Shown here piece by piece: positions 1 through 11,140 of a stretch of 64,000 bases of DNA (its first letter is position 1; each line of letters opens with the position of its first letter). Made by a program: the position numbers and the translations under genes. Below the pieces are notes generated by a model, which was given only the letters and a program-made list of their open reading frames with translations, was not told the origin of the DNA and made no database searches. Location: contig JAJGOT010000237.1 of NCBI GenBank assembly GCA_022457155.1, forward strand, positions 124,001 through 188,000, given 5' to 3'. The DNA comes from Cladopsammia gracilis. Lineage: Eukaryota; Cnidaria; Anthozoa; Scleractinia; Dendrophylliidae.

Positions 1-976
1 GTGGTTTATATCATTAATTTCCGGAGAGAGGTTCTACATAACAACACGTCTCCAATCATCCCTATCTCTATCGATATCTTAATCTTAAATCAGCGGTAAA
101 GGGGCTCGGAGTCGCGATGTCTTGCTATTCATGGTCACTTAATTAAACAATATCGCTTGAAAAAGGAAGTATATCTTGAGAAAATCAGATATGAGTGAAA
201 TTCCACCGATCTTAAAGCCAATATTTGATTAAAAAGCAAAATTTAATTGCCTTTGTTTATTTCGTTTTCATTGAACCTCGAATCGAGCAAGGTGGTTTTT
301 ACCGTAAATAATTTTGAGGATATAAACATAAATTTTACTGTAAGTGTAACCATCCTAATGAAAGGTATGAAGCTGAAATGACTTTATCATCGTGTCATCA
401 GTTTTTTTTTTTCTTTTTTTGCAGTTGTCTAATGTGATTGGATTGTCTAGGAGTTGAATTCATAAGAACGGCTTTCAAGTTCAACTGCATGCAGAAAGGA
501 ACGAAGATTAACCGTCTTGTGTTCAGGTTCTTCCAAAAAAAACCTAATATTTGATCATTTGACGTTGTTGTTTTGCAGGGAGCGGCGTGACAAAATGCAC
601 CAAACTGTACTGAAAACGCATGTACAAAACTCGATAAATTATCAGGGAAAGAATTTTGGTAATTTAATTGTTTCAAATTTGAATCATCAGAGCCCAGTAG
701 TTGTTCGGAAACCGATAAACGCTAATCCTGTGATAAACGTTAATCAAGTCAGTTTTGTTTGTCGTGTTAGGAAGCGTTTCAACTTTAAATTTTAATTAGA
801 TATTTGAGAGCAGTCAAAGTCACATTGTACGGCAAAAACAGGAATTTGCTTTGTAAACGAGTAAATTTGAATTCAAAGTTGACGCTTTTCCTGGGTTAAC
901 TTAATCCTGCTTTGAACATCACCGCCCAGCCTATCAGAGTATAACTGTTGATCAGGGATTATCCAGTGCAGTGATA

Positions 977-1261
977 GCCTGCGAGCAGGCTCTACTATTT
1001 GGGTTTCGCGCGCGAGTGCTATGCGAGTAGTCTCCCACGCAGCCGTTATTTGTCTCGTCACGCAATGCTCCTCCCCACTAACTTTCATTAGTGGCGAGGA
1101 GCGTTGCGTGACGAGACAAATGACGGCTGCGTGGGAGACTACTATGCGAGCGGCGAAGCTGTGAATTACGAGCGAGAAAAGTAGCCCCATTCTTCTCGCC
1201 GGCTCCGCCGCCAAGATACTCGCGCGATACCCCAAACAAGTGAGCGTGCTCGCAGGCTGGT
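977..1261. mobile_element. MITE with GCCTGCGAGCAGGCT end and nested hairpin
   Basis: AGCCTGCGAGCAGGCTC at the left is matched by GTGCTCGCAGGCT at the right. Inside, 1027-1142 is a near-perfect hairpin with about 55-bp arms starting GTAGTCTCCCACGCAGCCGT. Confidence 0.65.
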
Positions 1262-1484
1262 GCAGTGACGGGATGCAGCTTCGTCGTAATGGGGGGGGGG
1301 GGGGGGGGAGAGAGAATAAATGTGAGGAAGAACGTTGTAGACCGCGAGCTGTCGCCCTTTTCTCCTCAGTGCCACGCGCGAGAGCGTACATTTTGTAATT
1401 ATGCAAATTGCTGTAAAAACGAGAAGGGATCGGATCGATCGCGCTCGACTGATTTAAAGAAAAATAAGAGACTGCTCGCAGTCT

Positions 1485-1485
<1 letters not shown>

Positions 1486-1515
<30 letters not shown>

Positions 1516-1516
1516 C
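1486..1516 (+). repeat. (TTG)n microsatellite
   Basis: About ten uninterrupted TTG units. Confidence 0.9.
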
Positions 1517-1849
1517 AATCTACACTAGTTCATCATGATCTCTGCCAAAAGAAAAGATTTGAAATTTGGTCAAAGGGAAAGATAGTCCACCCTTGTACCG
1601 ACGCCAATATCCAATTGACCCATTGACTCCCAAGGTTGGAGTGCAAAGAAAATTGCAAATTTATTTTGTAAAAAAATGGAAAACAAACAATACAATAAGG
1701 AAGTGATGCTAAAGGGCTTTTCAACGATTTCATCCACAGATCCGCTGACTCAAAAGTACTACTTCCCTGTACTGTGGTGATGTTTATTTAAATGAAAGCT
1801 AGTGAGCGGTAGTTTCATGTAGTGGTGCTTTACCAGTTGTAAAAGCTGT

Positions 1850-1917
1850 AGTTTAAACTTTTGAGTCTGTGGATGAAGTCCCATAAAGTGTGACCATTCA
1901 AATGAGCAGTACATTTA
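1850..1917 (+). repeat. Degenerate single unit of the 88-bp minisatellite family
   Basis: AACTTTTGAGTCTGTGGATG and GTGTGACCATTCAAATGA match the unit arrayed at 34540-34999. Confidence 0.6.
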
Positions 1918-2080
1918 CGTGGTGTTGTTTATTGCATACACCCCTCCATTCACATATTTAGCTATATTTTATCTTATTGCACTTCTTAATTCTCTTGTAG
2001 TTTCTATCGCACTTGCGATGACCATCCTGGCAAGAATTCTATAGATGTCGATTTAGATTACGCTCTTTAGCTAATGAGCA

Positions 2081-2511
2081 GTACTCCCGGGGTGGGGGGG
2101 GGGGGGTACTCCCTATAATGGGCTATACGGGGATGCTCCGCCCGAAAGGGGTACCATTTTGAGGCTGGAGGTATGTGAAAGGGTCGGGATTTCACGAATT
2201 GAAGTATATGAAAGGGTAGGGATTTCACGAAGAATATAAAATGGTAGCGAAAATACGAGTTGAAGCATAAAAAAGGAAGGGAAACTGCCATTTAAGTATT
2301 TTAAAAAGCGCCTTTCAAAATATATCAAATAGATGCAAGTAAAGGCAATATGAAAGGGGTACCATTTTCAATGAAAGGTATATGAAAGGGGTAACGGTAT
2401 ATGAAAGGGTAAGGGTTTGGACCTCGGGGAGGAGCATCTCCGAAGAAAACTTTGTTGAGTACCCCCCCCCCCCCCCCCCCCCCCCCCACCCCCTCCCAGT
2501 ACTATTCTGTG
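2081..2511. mobile_element. Repeat delimited by poly-G (left) and poly-C (right)
   Basis: It starts GCAGTACTCCCGGGGTGG(G)n and ends (C)n near 2462-2487. The interior repeats GTATATGAAAGGG(T). The same design (poly-G then GTACTCCC, with repeated AGGGTATGG) recurs at 25600-25990. Confidence 0.6.
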
Positions 2512-3574
2512 ATTATTGAGCAGTTACTTTCCTTACAAAATAAAATTATGGATTTTCTTTAATTTTCATTGTGGCCACTCTTCTCTGATCATCAATGTTT
2601 AGTTTGTTAGGTTTTACAAGACAAGGAATATAGGCGAAAACTGCTTAAGTTTTACTTGTAAACTAATAAAAAAACATACGATATTCGGTACAAATGAACG
2701 TGATTTCTCGAGTTAACAACATGGAAACGAAACCGAATTTTTCAAATTGCTGTGGAATAATTTTCTCACGTACCTATCAGACAGATTACCGAGACAAATT
2801 CCAGTAAAGGTATCACTTTTTACATAATATGAAGTAAACATAAAAAAAGAAAAGAAACTTTTAGTCTGATGAGAAATCAAAATCAAAATGGTTACGATAT
2901 GATGGTAATTATATTGAGCAGATTTCGCATATTCGTTAAAAAACGAAAACTTTATTCTTTCGTTTTTCACTAAATTCTTAACATACTTAACAGTAAAAAT
3001 TCATTTCGTAAACTACCCGATTACTACCATTTATCTGAAAATTAAAGTTGTAGAGAATGACGTTTAAGTTGTTCTGACACAGCCTAAAAATGCCAGGTAG
3101 TTTTCTGTCGCCTGCACAAAAGGATAACGCAATTTTATTTTTTCAAAATTCTTAATTTGCGGTTGTGCCCCCTACGGAAAGGAACATTGCCGAAATGGAA
3201 AGATGGTCTAGCTTTTTACTGAGTCTAAACCAAATTAAAAATGTGATCATAAGTTTTTGATTGTCGATCAACAACATCAAAGTCTCAATGCCTAGAGCCG
3301 AATTTTTAATTTCGAAAAATGATTAAAATAACGTTGACATCGCATACGTGACATCAAGACTTCCCCTAGATTACACGCTGAAAAGCAAACAAATGTTTCG
3401 AATTGTTGGCAAGGAATTTCCTCACGTACACGTTAGAGAGATTAAAATGACGCCAAATTCAATATCAGGCTCACGATGAGTAAACGTCAACAAATAAAAC
3501 GTGATTTTGCCCTAAAGTGACTGATGTTGGCTTGATAGGTTCCGCATTGGGCACTTCAATATGACACCGTTACG
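2512..3574. other. Gene-free AT-rich stretch
   Basis: I see no exon with acceptable splice sites, no RNA gene and no clear inverted repeat here. Confidence 0.5.
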
Positions 3575-4640
3575 GGGTGTTACGAAAACTAAGACCCCGA
3601 AAACTAAGACCTAAGACCTAAGACCCCGAAAACTAAGACCCCCGTCTTTTCACTGATTTTCACTTTTCCGGTGGGTCTTAGTTTTCGTTTATTACGAAAG
3701 CTCATTACGAAAACTAAGACCCCATCTCATTTTTCTTGTTTATCAATTTTTTGAAGGTGAGCGGGAGAGTTTATACATCATGGCTTGATTTGTTGCTTTT
3801 CCGGTTGGATCGAAGAAGTTATTATAAAAGGTGACAGGCCTAGCACAAATCCTGTTCGTCGCTAAAAGCATTTTAGCCCAGCTTTAGAATAAGTCTACTC
3901 CAAGTACGTGTCTGAGAGATTTTTCCGTTCAGATCAAAATAAAGATATAACAGGCCTGTTGTTCTAAATGTTGTCCTTTTTTTTACCCTGATTAAGTCTG
4001 AACTGTTCCATTTAAAAAATTTCCTCAAGTTCCATTATTTTTGTAGAAAATCCCACTTAATCTTAAAGCAACCAGGTTCTTCGATCCAACCGGAAAAGCA
4101 ACAAATCAAGCCATGATGTATAAACTCTCCCGCTCACCTTCAAAAAATTGATAAATAAGAAAAATGAGATGGGGTCTTAGTTTTCGTAATGAGCTTTCGT
4201 AATCACGAAAACTAAGACCCACCGGAGAAGTGATAAATCAATGAAAAGACGGGGTGTTAATTGCTGTGTATTATTCGCTTTTTACATTTCAACATATTCT
4301 ATTTATTAAAATAAAATAAAATTGATAAACAAGAAAACTGAGATGGGGTCTTAGTTTTCGTAATGAGCTTTCGTAATCACGAAAACTAAGACCCACCGGA
4401 GAAGTGATAAATCAATGAAAAGACGGGGTGTTAATTGCTGTGTATTATTCGCTTTTTACATTTCAACATATTCTATTTATTAAAATAAAATAAAATTGAT
4501 AAACAAGAAAAATGAGATGGGGTCTTAGTTTTCGTAATGAGCTTTCGTAATTACGAAAACTAAGAGCCACCAGAAAAGTGAAAATCAGTGAAAAGACGGG
4601 GGTCTTAGTTTTCGGGGTCTTAGTTTTCGGAACAACCCAT
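3575..4640. mobile_element. Foldback element built from GAAAACTAAGACC motifs
   Basis: Both ends are arrays of GAAAACTAAGACC, inward at one end and outward at the other. Internal arms 3656-3818 and 4078-4226 are inverted copies that include GGTGAGCGGGAGAGTTTATA. A 174-bp unit is tandemly duplicated from 4231 (next copy from 4405). At least twelve copies of the core motif are visible. Confidence 0.8.
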
Positions 4641-4798
4641 AATTACGTTTTATTGCGCTTAACAACAAACAGTTATGAGAACGAGATCGGCCATTAACCA
4701 GAATGACTGTGAATAAATTTTGAGCCACACAGCACAAGCGAGACAAACAGGGAATCAGAGAAATAACTGTGGTTAATGCTAGTAAAATTCCTACTGAG

Positions 4799-4988
4799 TG
4801 TTGGCCCAAGTAAGGAAATGGGTACAACACGAGGTCCCCTCCCCACGATCTGTTCCTGTGCAGCTTCGTAGTTCAAACGGAAGAGAGACGGAAGATACAA
4901 TCCGGAGGTCGTGGGTTCGTGTCCAATCAAGGTCAATACATTTTTTCTTTGTCTCATGTGGTCCCCATTTCCTTTCTTGGGCTAACGT
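4799..4988 (+). mobile_element. Inverted-repeat element containing a tRNA-like promoter
   Basis: The ends GGCCCAAGTAAGGAAATGGG and CCATTTCCTTTCTTGGGCTA are inverted repeats. Inside are a pol III A box TAGTTCAAACGG (4869-4880) and a B box GGTTCGTGTCC (4914-4924), 45 bp apart as in a tRNA. This suggests a tRNA-derived SINE within or fused to a MITE. Confidence 0.65.
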
Positions 4989-5711
4989 TTAGTAGAAATT
5001 TTATGTGATGTTCTCAGCACTAAATATAAAATTTACCACAGATTAAATTCTCTGATTTCTTTTTTTCGTTTTTCTTTAACCAGAATGAACTTGACCCAGC
5101 CAAACTTCGAATAGTAAACATATTTTTTAGGCTGTTTAGGAAATGGTTGTTTTTCTACCAAGATTTACACAGTTCTCAGTTTTCAAAAATAACAAACAAC
5201 AAGCTGAAATACTTCTATAATCATAACCGGGGACGGAGAATGCAACAGACTTCTATTTTCCATGTAAGGTAGTATGTGCGCGCGCTGTCATTGTGTCAAG
5301 GGTGGCGTAATTTGTGATAAAAATAGCCCAACACGTCCCTCACTTTGGTTTGCGTGGGCCCCACGCTTGCAGTCTCCATCCCTGATTACAGCTCCTGTTC
5401 TATTTTAATGTTTTACTAGCCTCCTCTACAGGAAACTGTTTGGGCGCTTAGAATGAGGACGAGTTAAGGGCTAGGCGAAAGACTGATACAGAGAACAAAC
5501 CTCTGACTGACAAGGGAGGGAGGCGGGAGGAGAGAAAACAAGTGACTTGTTTTTGTTCTTTTCCCCTGACCCCGTAATTGTCTGCTGAGGTCGCAAATGT
5601 TTTACGAAATTTTCTTGCGCAACCAATCCCAGCTGAAAACTAATAAAAAATAAAATACTAACATAAAAATTACTAAGAAAGCCATTACTTGCAAACTTTA
5701 TCCGCTGGGGC

Positions 5712-5850
5712 GGGGGGGGGGGGGGGGGGGGCTTCCTTAATAGAAGTGATTGGTTTTGCTCATGTTACCTTTCAGTGGCAGATTCAGGAGGAGCCCAGGG
5801 TACCTCAGTCCAGGGCCCCTTGGAGCACTCCAGGGCCCCTTGGAGCACTC
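5712..5850. repeat. Poly-G tract and tandem 20-bp repeat
   Basis: A run of about 20 G at 5712-5731; CAGGGCCCCTTGGAGCACTC occurs twice in tandem at 5811-5850. Confidence 0.8.
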
Positions 5851-6009
5851 CAGGGGATGAAAAGAAGAGATCACCTGGTGACACGGCTGTTCACACTTGC
5901 AAAAAAAGTTGCACAATTCTGAACTGTTTCATTCTCATTTTCACAACCTTGGGTTCTTTTTAATACTCAACATTTTCAAGCACTGGGAACATTAATGGAA
6001 CTGTTGCCA

Positions 6010-6188
6010 ATAGAGCGTATGCACTCACGTGGCAAGCAGCTATGCAAATTTATTGGAACAAAAGAAAGTGTTAACATAAGAAAAGCGTTCAAATCCCACA
6101 GGATTGTTTTGGTACACCAACATGGCCGCCGTTCTATTGTTTTGGTACACCAATATGGCCGCCGTGACGTCATGTGCATACGCTCTAT
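6010..6188. mobile_element. MITE with ATAGAGCGTATGCAC ends
   Basis: Inverted ends ATAGAGCGTATGCAC and GTGCATACGCTCTAT. The interior has two TTTTGGTACACCAA(C/T)ATGGCCGCCG units and a CRE-like TGACGTCA. Confidence 0.75.
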
Positions 6189-6675
6189 ACATTAACATGT
6201 TTACATTGTGCTAATAGGCGCTAAAGGTAACCTAGATTTTCTTCCATTGACTGGATTCCGACAAGTCCAGAAAAGTATTTTATGTTTGTACTCATTGCCC
6301 AGCAGCCTTCCTCTCTCTTATAATCAATGCACCAATTTCAGTCCAAAAGAAGGTAAGTGAATCAGCCTAACAGATGGTCCAGAAGTAAATTATATTAGAT
6401 TCCATGAAATGTCTTCATACAATTCACTTTCTTCTATGAAGTGACTGAAGCATTAGTGTTACAACATAGTCATTTACCAGGCATCACAACTTATTTCCTT
6501 GTTATGCAATATTATAATAATGCAACCTCCACCACTTGCACACCAAACACCGTTCCAACAGTTATTCACTTAAACATATATTCATTGGGAGTATTTCATT
6601 GCCAAAAAATTGTTCCATTGCACCACAACTTATTTCCTTTCCATGTGATATCATCTGATATTGACTGTTACAGCA

Positions 6676-7644
6676 TCAACCAAGAAACGGCACATCATCC
6701 TGCGGTCTGGGAAAGTCTCGTTTCTTAACAATAGCATAATCGCTAAAATACTTCAAAACAGCACTTAGCGTCTCCTTATCAAGCTTATAATGTTCTGCGA
6801 GTTTCTCATCTGTCCAGGTATCAGGGTCTTGTAATCTCCTTGCAAACAGTTCTGATAATCTGACAGGCGTTATTTTCCCCTTGGGCGGTTCCCCAATTTC
6901 CCTGGGGTATCGTGCCTCACGTGACTCTGGTAATTTTCTTTTGGATTCTTCTCTTGCTGTGATTGGCTGAAAAAAGGCATCAAGTGTTTTGATTGGTTAA
7001 ATGGAAAAGTACATCAACTTTTCATTAGACTTAACCATTTGTTAAATGGCCATACGTGGATAGGAACTCTAAATTTCAAAAGAACGTTATTATGGCCTTA
7101 GTAACTGGATTGGACCCTGGGGGTTCCCAGGTAGAAGTGAAGGGGATGCTAGACAGAAGTTTTGAAGAGCCGGACCCCTAAACAGCATGTATTATAAGCA
7201 TGCCAACAAGAGCCTTCTCCTCATTCAAGTTGGTGACACAGAAATGGTTTCTTTGCATCCACATTTTGTACGGAGAAGGCCCTGGTGAAGCTGTTTGAGT
7301 CCCTTAGACATTGATATAGACATGGTCAATTTATTTAAAATGGTCCATCCACTTAGCTATGATATTGGTGCATCCTGCAGATTTGACCTGCAATGTCTGC
7401 AGAAACACACCAGCTAACTTGCAGGAATGCCACAAAAATAAGATAAAAAAGTAAAGTAAGAATAAGAGCATATAGAGGTTTTGCACGGCAACCATGTTGC
7501 ATGGCAGGAACAATAAAAATGTTTTGCATTAGAAAGAACATTCTTTCCCATAGGGAAAAGAATCTATTGTTCCTGCCATGCAACATGGCTGCCGTGCAAA
7601 ACCTCTATTAACTAAACATAGCAGAGCTACAAAATACTCAAATG

Positions 7645-7697
<53 letters not shown>

Positions 7698-10213
7698 TAA
7701 TAAATATATTAAGATATGCATGAATGTAAGATTTACAATAACAAATTTTTAATTGATGTGATTAGTGTAAGTCAGTAATGTAAGCGATGTAGATATATTA
7801 ATTAAATAAAAAAATACATATAAAAAAAATTTAAAACTGATAAAATAAAGAGGTGCCAAGAGATAAAGTCAGCAGCATAAAAATGTTCTATTCGACAATG
7901 ACATTTTCAAAGCAATGACATAAATCTCAAAAGTACCCTGGTAGTTAAAACAGTGGATATTTTGAAACTGAACACCCCAAAAGCCATCAAATTTAGATTT
8001 TAATAACAATATGATACATTTATATAGCACACATTTTAATCCCTAAAACGAACATCAAGTATCTCTGTCACTGTTATCTGCGGTCCCCCTCCCCCCAGGG
8101 TTCCACCTAGTCACCCAAGGTTTTTGTTATTGTTTGTTGTTGTTACCTTTGATCCTTGTGCCTCTAATGAATCAATTTTGAAATCTCTCAGCCGTCCTAA
8201 GTAGTCATCATCTTTTTTGTCTCTTTCTTTAAACAGTTCTTCATTACCTTGAATTCAATTAAACACAATCACAGGGTCCACAGGAGCTCTATTTGATTGT
8301 ACAAGGCGTTATTTTCTTCAAATCTTCACCGTCTTGAAAGTTAAACTGATTGTGTTACAGAAAATATGTACCGCAGGCCAAATTGCTACGGGCGCAATCA
8401 TTTTTTTTACTTTTATTTTTACTGTACACTGACTTCGTAGCTGCCGAGCCCGTAGTAATTTGGCCCGCGGTACATATTTTGTGTAATGCAATCAAACCAC
8501 GGCGACGATTCGAAGAAAATAGCACCTTGTACGATCAAATAGAGCTCCTCTGCACCCTGTGCACAATGGGAGATATTAGCCTTCTGGCTACCCTACAATT
8601 TGTGTGGAAATAAAGTTCGCGTAGCACACAATATCAAAGGACAATTTCTCCTTTCTTGTCCTCATATTTATTATGGCACTAAGTAGTGGGGAGAAGTCAT
8701 TAAAATATCAAGAGAATTCATTCTATTGATAAAATTTGCAAAAAAGCACACATTAACAGTTCTCTGAGCAGAGAAAAATATTTCATCGTTAGCAGAAGAT
8801 GTTAACAAAAGTTTAAACCTAGCTGCAAAAGTACCGGTAAGAATGCCTCAAGAGATTTACGAGTTTTAACAAAACATGGCTAAAGTAGGAGAAAAGTCAC
8901 CCTTGCTCACACTGCTTCCTGCCATCAAAGCCTACATGGCCTGGCCAAAGTGTTATGAAGACATCGCCTATCCAGCCTTTGTGTATGCGTTCCAGCAAAG
9001 ATATGGGGCAGATTTCCGTATAACCCCATACATTAGTAATGCATCAATTCTTACCAGGTAAAACTGAAACAAGAGCCAAAACAATAAAATGCCTAAAGAA
9101 AAACAATAGCACATACATGCATAATTAATGTATTGGGTTATACGGAAATCTTACCAAGATATGTAACGGACCCTCTTGCACCTATTCTTTCCGGGGGGGG
9201 GGGGGGGGATGGGGAGGGGGGCCAGAGAATTACATTTTACTCCAACAAAACCGATATTGACTACCGTCCAAGTTAGTCAAAAGATGACTGGATCTTTAAT
9301 TTTTTTTTAGAATACATTTACATTTGATTAATTTTTAACTAGCACAGTTTAAGGTGATTCCCTGGTTTTGCACTGTGCATCCCTACTGCGCATAAACATT
9401 GCGGCATCACATTGAAAAAAATGGCGGCTTTTGTGAGGAAAGCCGGCCTTTCCCACGATAGAAAAGGACTCTGTGAGCGCTAGCGCAAAATCGAGCACGG
9501 TGACCCCCATTTTATACTGCATAAATTCAATCAGGACAGTGTTCCCAACGCAAATTTAAAAAGTGAGCAAAAATCTATGATCAGATTTTGCACAGTTTAT
9601 AGAAATCCTACGAAGAAAGCCATTTTGGGTAGAGGACCACACACCAAGCAACCGTCTACTGTTCGAGTGTTCAGTAAATTTGAAGCTTTTTGGACACGTT
9701 TTCTATGATACAGACGATTATACATATGTATAAAGTCAACTTATACGCGAAATATCAATATGCAGTGGAAATATTGAGCATATTAGCTTCACGCGGTTAT
9801 TGCCTGAAAATGCCTTTAAACACTGTATTCGTCAGCAGTATACCACTAAAACGAGCACGGTGACCCCTCATTTTTGTTGCAATTTTGAAACCTTCATGAC
9901 TTGTTCAATATTTGTGCCAAGTTTCATTACAAATCTATAACAGATTCTTTTTCCAGGGAATTACCTTAAGCTTATCGTTCAGACCCGGTTAGGTTTTCTT
10001 TCATAACCCCTCGTGCCGTTGTGCCGTCCCAGCAGCAAAACCAGGTAAATTTAGTTTAGATTACTTACGTTTTTGTTCCTCAGCTAACGCTGCCTGGGAG
10101 CTAGGGTAACGTGGAGCTGGCTTTGGTTTATTTTCTAGTATTTTTGACACTCTCCACTGTGATTCGAGCGGTCTTTTCACAAAACGAGTCACTCTGGAAA
10201 CTTTGGCGCCCAT
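6676..10213 (-). CDS. NDUFAF4: NDUFAF4 homologue, mitochondrial complex I assembly factor (3 exons)
   Basis: Exons on the minus strand are 10213-10069, 8247-8147 and 6966-6676; the phases join (145+101+291 nt) to give 178 residues plus stop, close to the roughly 175-residue vertebrate protein. The N-terminus MGAKVSRVTR has glycine at position 2, as in vertebrate NDUFAF4, where N-terminal lipidation is plausible; it is followed by a PAPRYPS segment matching the family's proline-rich stretch. The C-terminal third has the diagnostic block PPKGKITPVRLSELF, then DPDTWTDEKLAEHYKL and LKYF. The family acts inside mitochondria in assembling the membrane and Q-module intermediates of NADH dehydrogenase. 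Donors are GTAAGT and GTAACA. The exon 2 acceptor (AAG|GT) has a weak pyrimidine tract. Exon 3 uses a strong TTTTTTCAG, because the nearer CAG would break the frame. Intron 1 is full of MITEs. The start codon lies in CCAAGATGGGCG, a YY1-like context. Identity is from recognised conserved blocks; no alignment was run. Confidence 0.9.
7472..7608. mobile_element. Palindromic MITE
   Basis: The arms start TAGAGGTTTTGCACGGCA and continue through CATGTTGCATGGCAGGAACA; about 46 bp each, with a short AT-rich loop. Confidence 0.8.
7646..7693 (+). repeat. (AAT)n microsatellite
   Basis: About 16 ATA/AAT units downstream of the palindromic MITE; in NDUFAF4 intron 2. Confidence 0.9.
8272..8559. mobile_element. 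Long hairpin MITE in NDUFAF4 intron 1
   Basis: The outer arms begin CAGGGTCCACAGGAGCTC and end GAGCTCCTCTGCACCCTG. The inner arms AAATATGTACCGCAGGCCAA and TTGGCCCGCGGTACATATTT are also inverted. About 288 bp, ending 25 bp from exon 2. Confidence 0.8.
9010..9151. mobile_element. MITE with AGATTTCCGTATAACCC ends
   Basis: AGATTTCCGTATAACCC is matched by GGGTTATACGGAAATCT. Two further units of this family lie at 20408-20700. Confidence 0.75.
9353..9965. mobile_element. TTAA-flanked (piggyBac-type) non-autonomous element
   Basis: Flanked by TTAA (9349-9352, 9966-9969), with ends GGTGATTCCCTGG and CCAGGGAATTACC. 613 bp. It contains AAAAAATGGCGGCT and two GAGCACGGTGACCCC motifs. Located in NDUFAF4 intron 1. 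Confidence 0.75.
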
Positions 10214-11140
10214 CTTGGATTTTAACTTTTTTGGCAAACACCGCTGGCAAGTGAGTGAGGCTTACATTAGGCCCAGTCCACGGCCAAAGAGGTGCTTTCC
10301 GTTTGCAGATTTGGACTGGAGGACCAATTCCGGGGAACTCGAGGGCGAGGTGGGGGTGTCCAAATCCGAGTTATACAACAGCATAAAAACTCATAAGAGA
10401 TTTCCGATTTACAGATGAAAACAAAATTTGGCACTAATAGTACTAAGCAATAATAAAGACGACATGCTTCGATCTATAATGTTGTGTTTGTCTGGGGCAA
10501 AACTGCGAAGATCATAGAACTCTACAGAGAAAAAATATTACTTCATAAGAGAACTCATCAAAACGTAATTATATGTCGTTGAAACTATATTTTATTCCGA
10601 AGGCAGTGATCAGCATCATGATTGTATAGACCATAAAAACGACAGCAAAATGTCTCGACTGCCGTCTATGATCGACTCTATGGCATAACCGTGAGCGCAA
10701 GGAAAAACGCTTACGTTCCGCATGATTTTATTCCTTTGATCGGTATTGGTCGTATTGGCCCATATTTTGATTAATTGGAAATAAAAACCAGTCTAATGTG
10801 AAATGCAAATTAAGTTGGTACTATTAGTGCAAAGGTTTATAAACCGGAAATCTCTAATATTAGGTTTGTCTATTTAATAAAGAAGAGCTGACGCCACCGG
10901 AAAAATGTCTAATACTTTATTACCATGCAGACAAAATACTCTTCTTTGATAAATTATAACTCTTTTTTTTAAACCAACCAACACTCTTTCTTTTTTTTTT
11001 TTTTGTTCTTTTATCATTTATAAACTTTCTCACACACTAAAGTGCTCCCTTAACTGATGCACTCACAAGGAACTCAAGTTAACAAACTTCACTCACAAAC
11101 TTGGTACTTTTGTTGTCTTTCTTTCCGGTATTCTTTCCGG

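Noticed and set aside
517..795. 92-codon plus-strand ORF after a TTTTGCAG acceptor-like site
   Set aside because: An acceptor and an open frame to a stop exist, but there is no recognised domain and no partner exon.
873..1406. 177-codon minus-strand ORF
   Set aside because: It runs through the hairpin MITE and a poly-G tract; the proline run is the homopolymer translated.
8876..9061. 61-codon ORF starting MAKVGEKSPLL with good start context
   Set aside because: Its last third is the AGATTTCCGTAT MITE, it lies antisense in NDUFAF4 intron 1, and no homologue is recognised.
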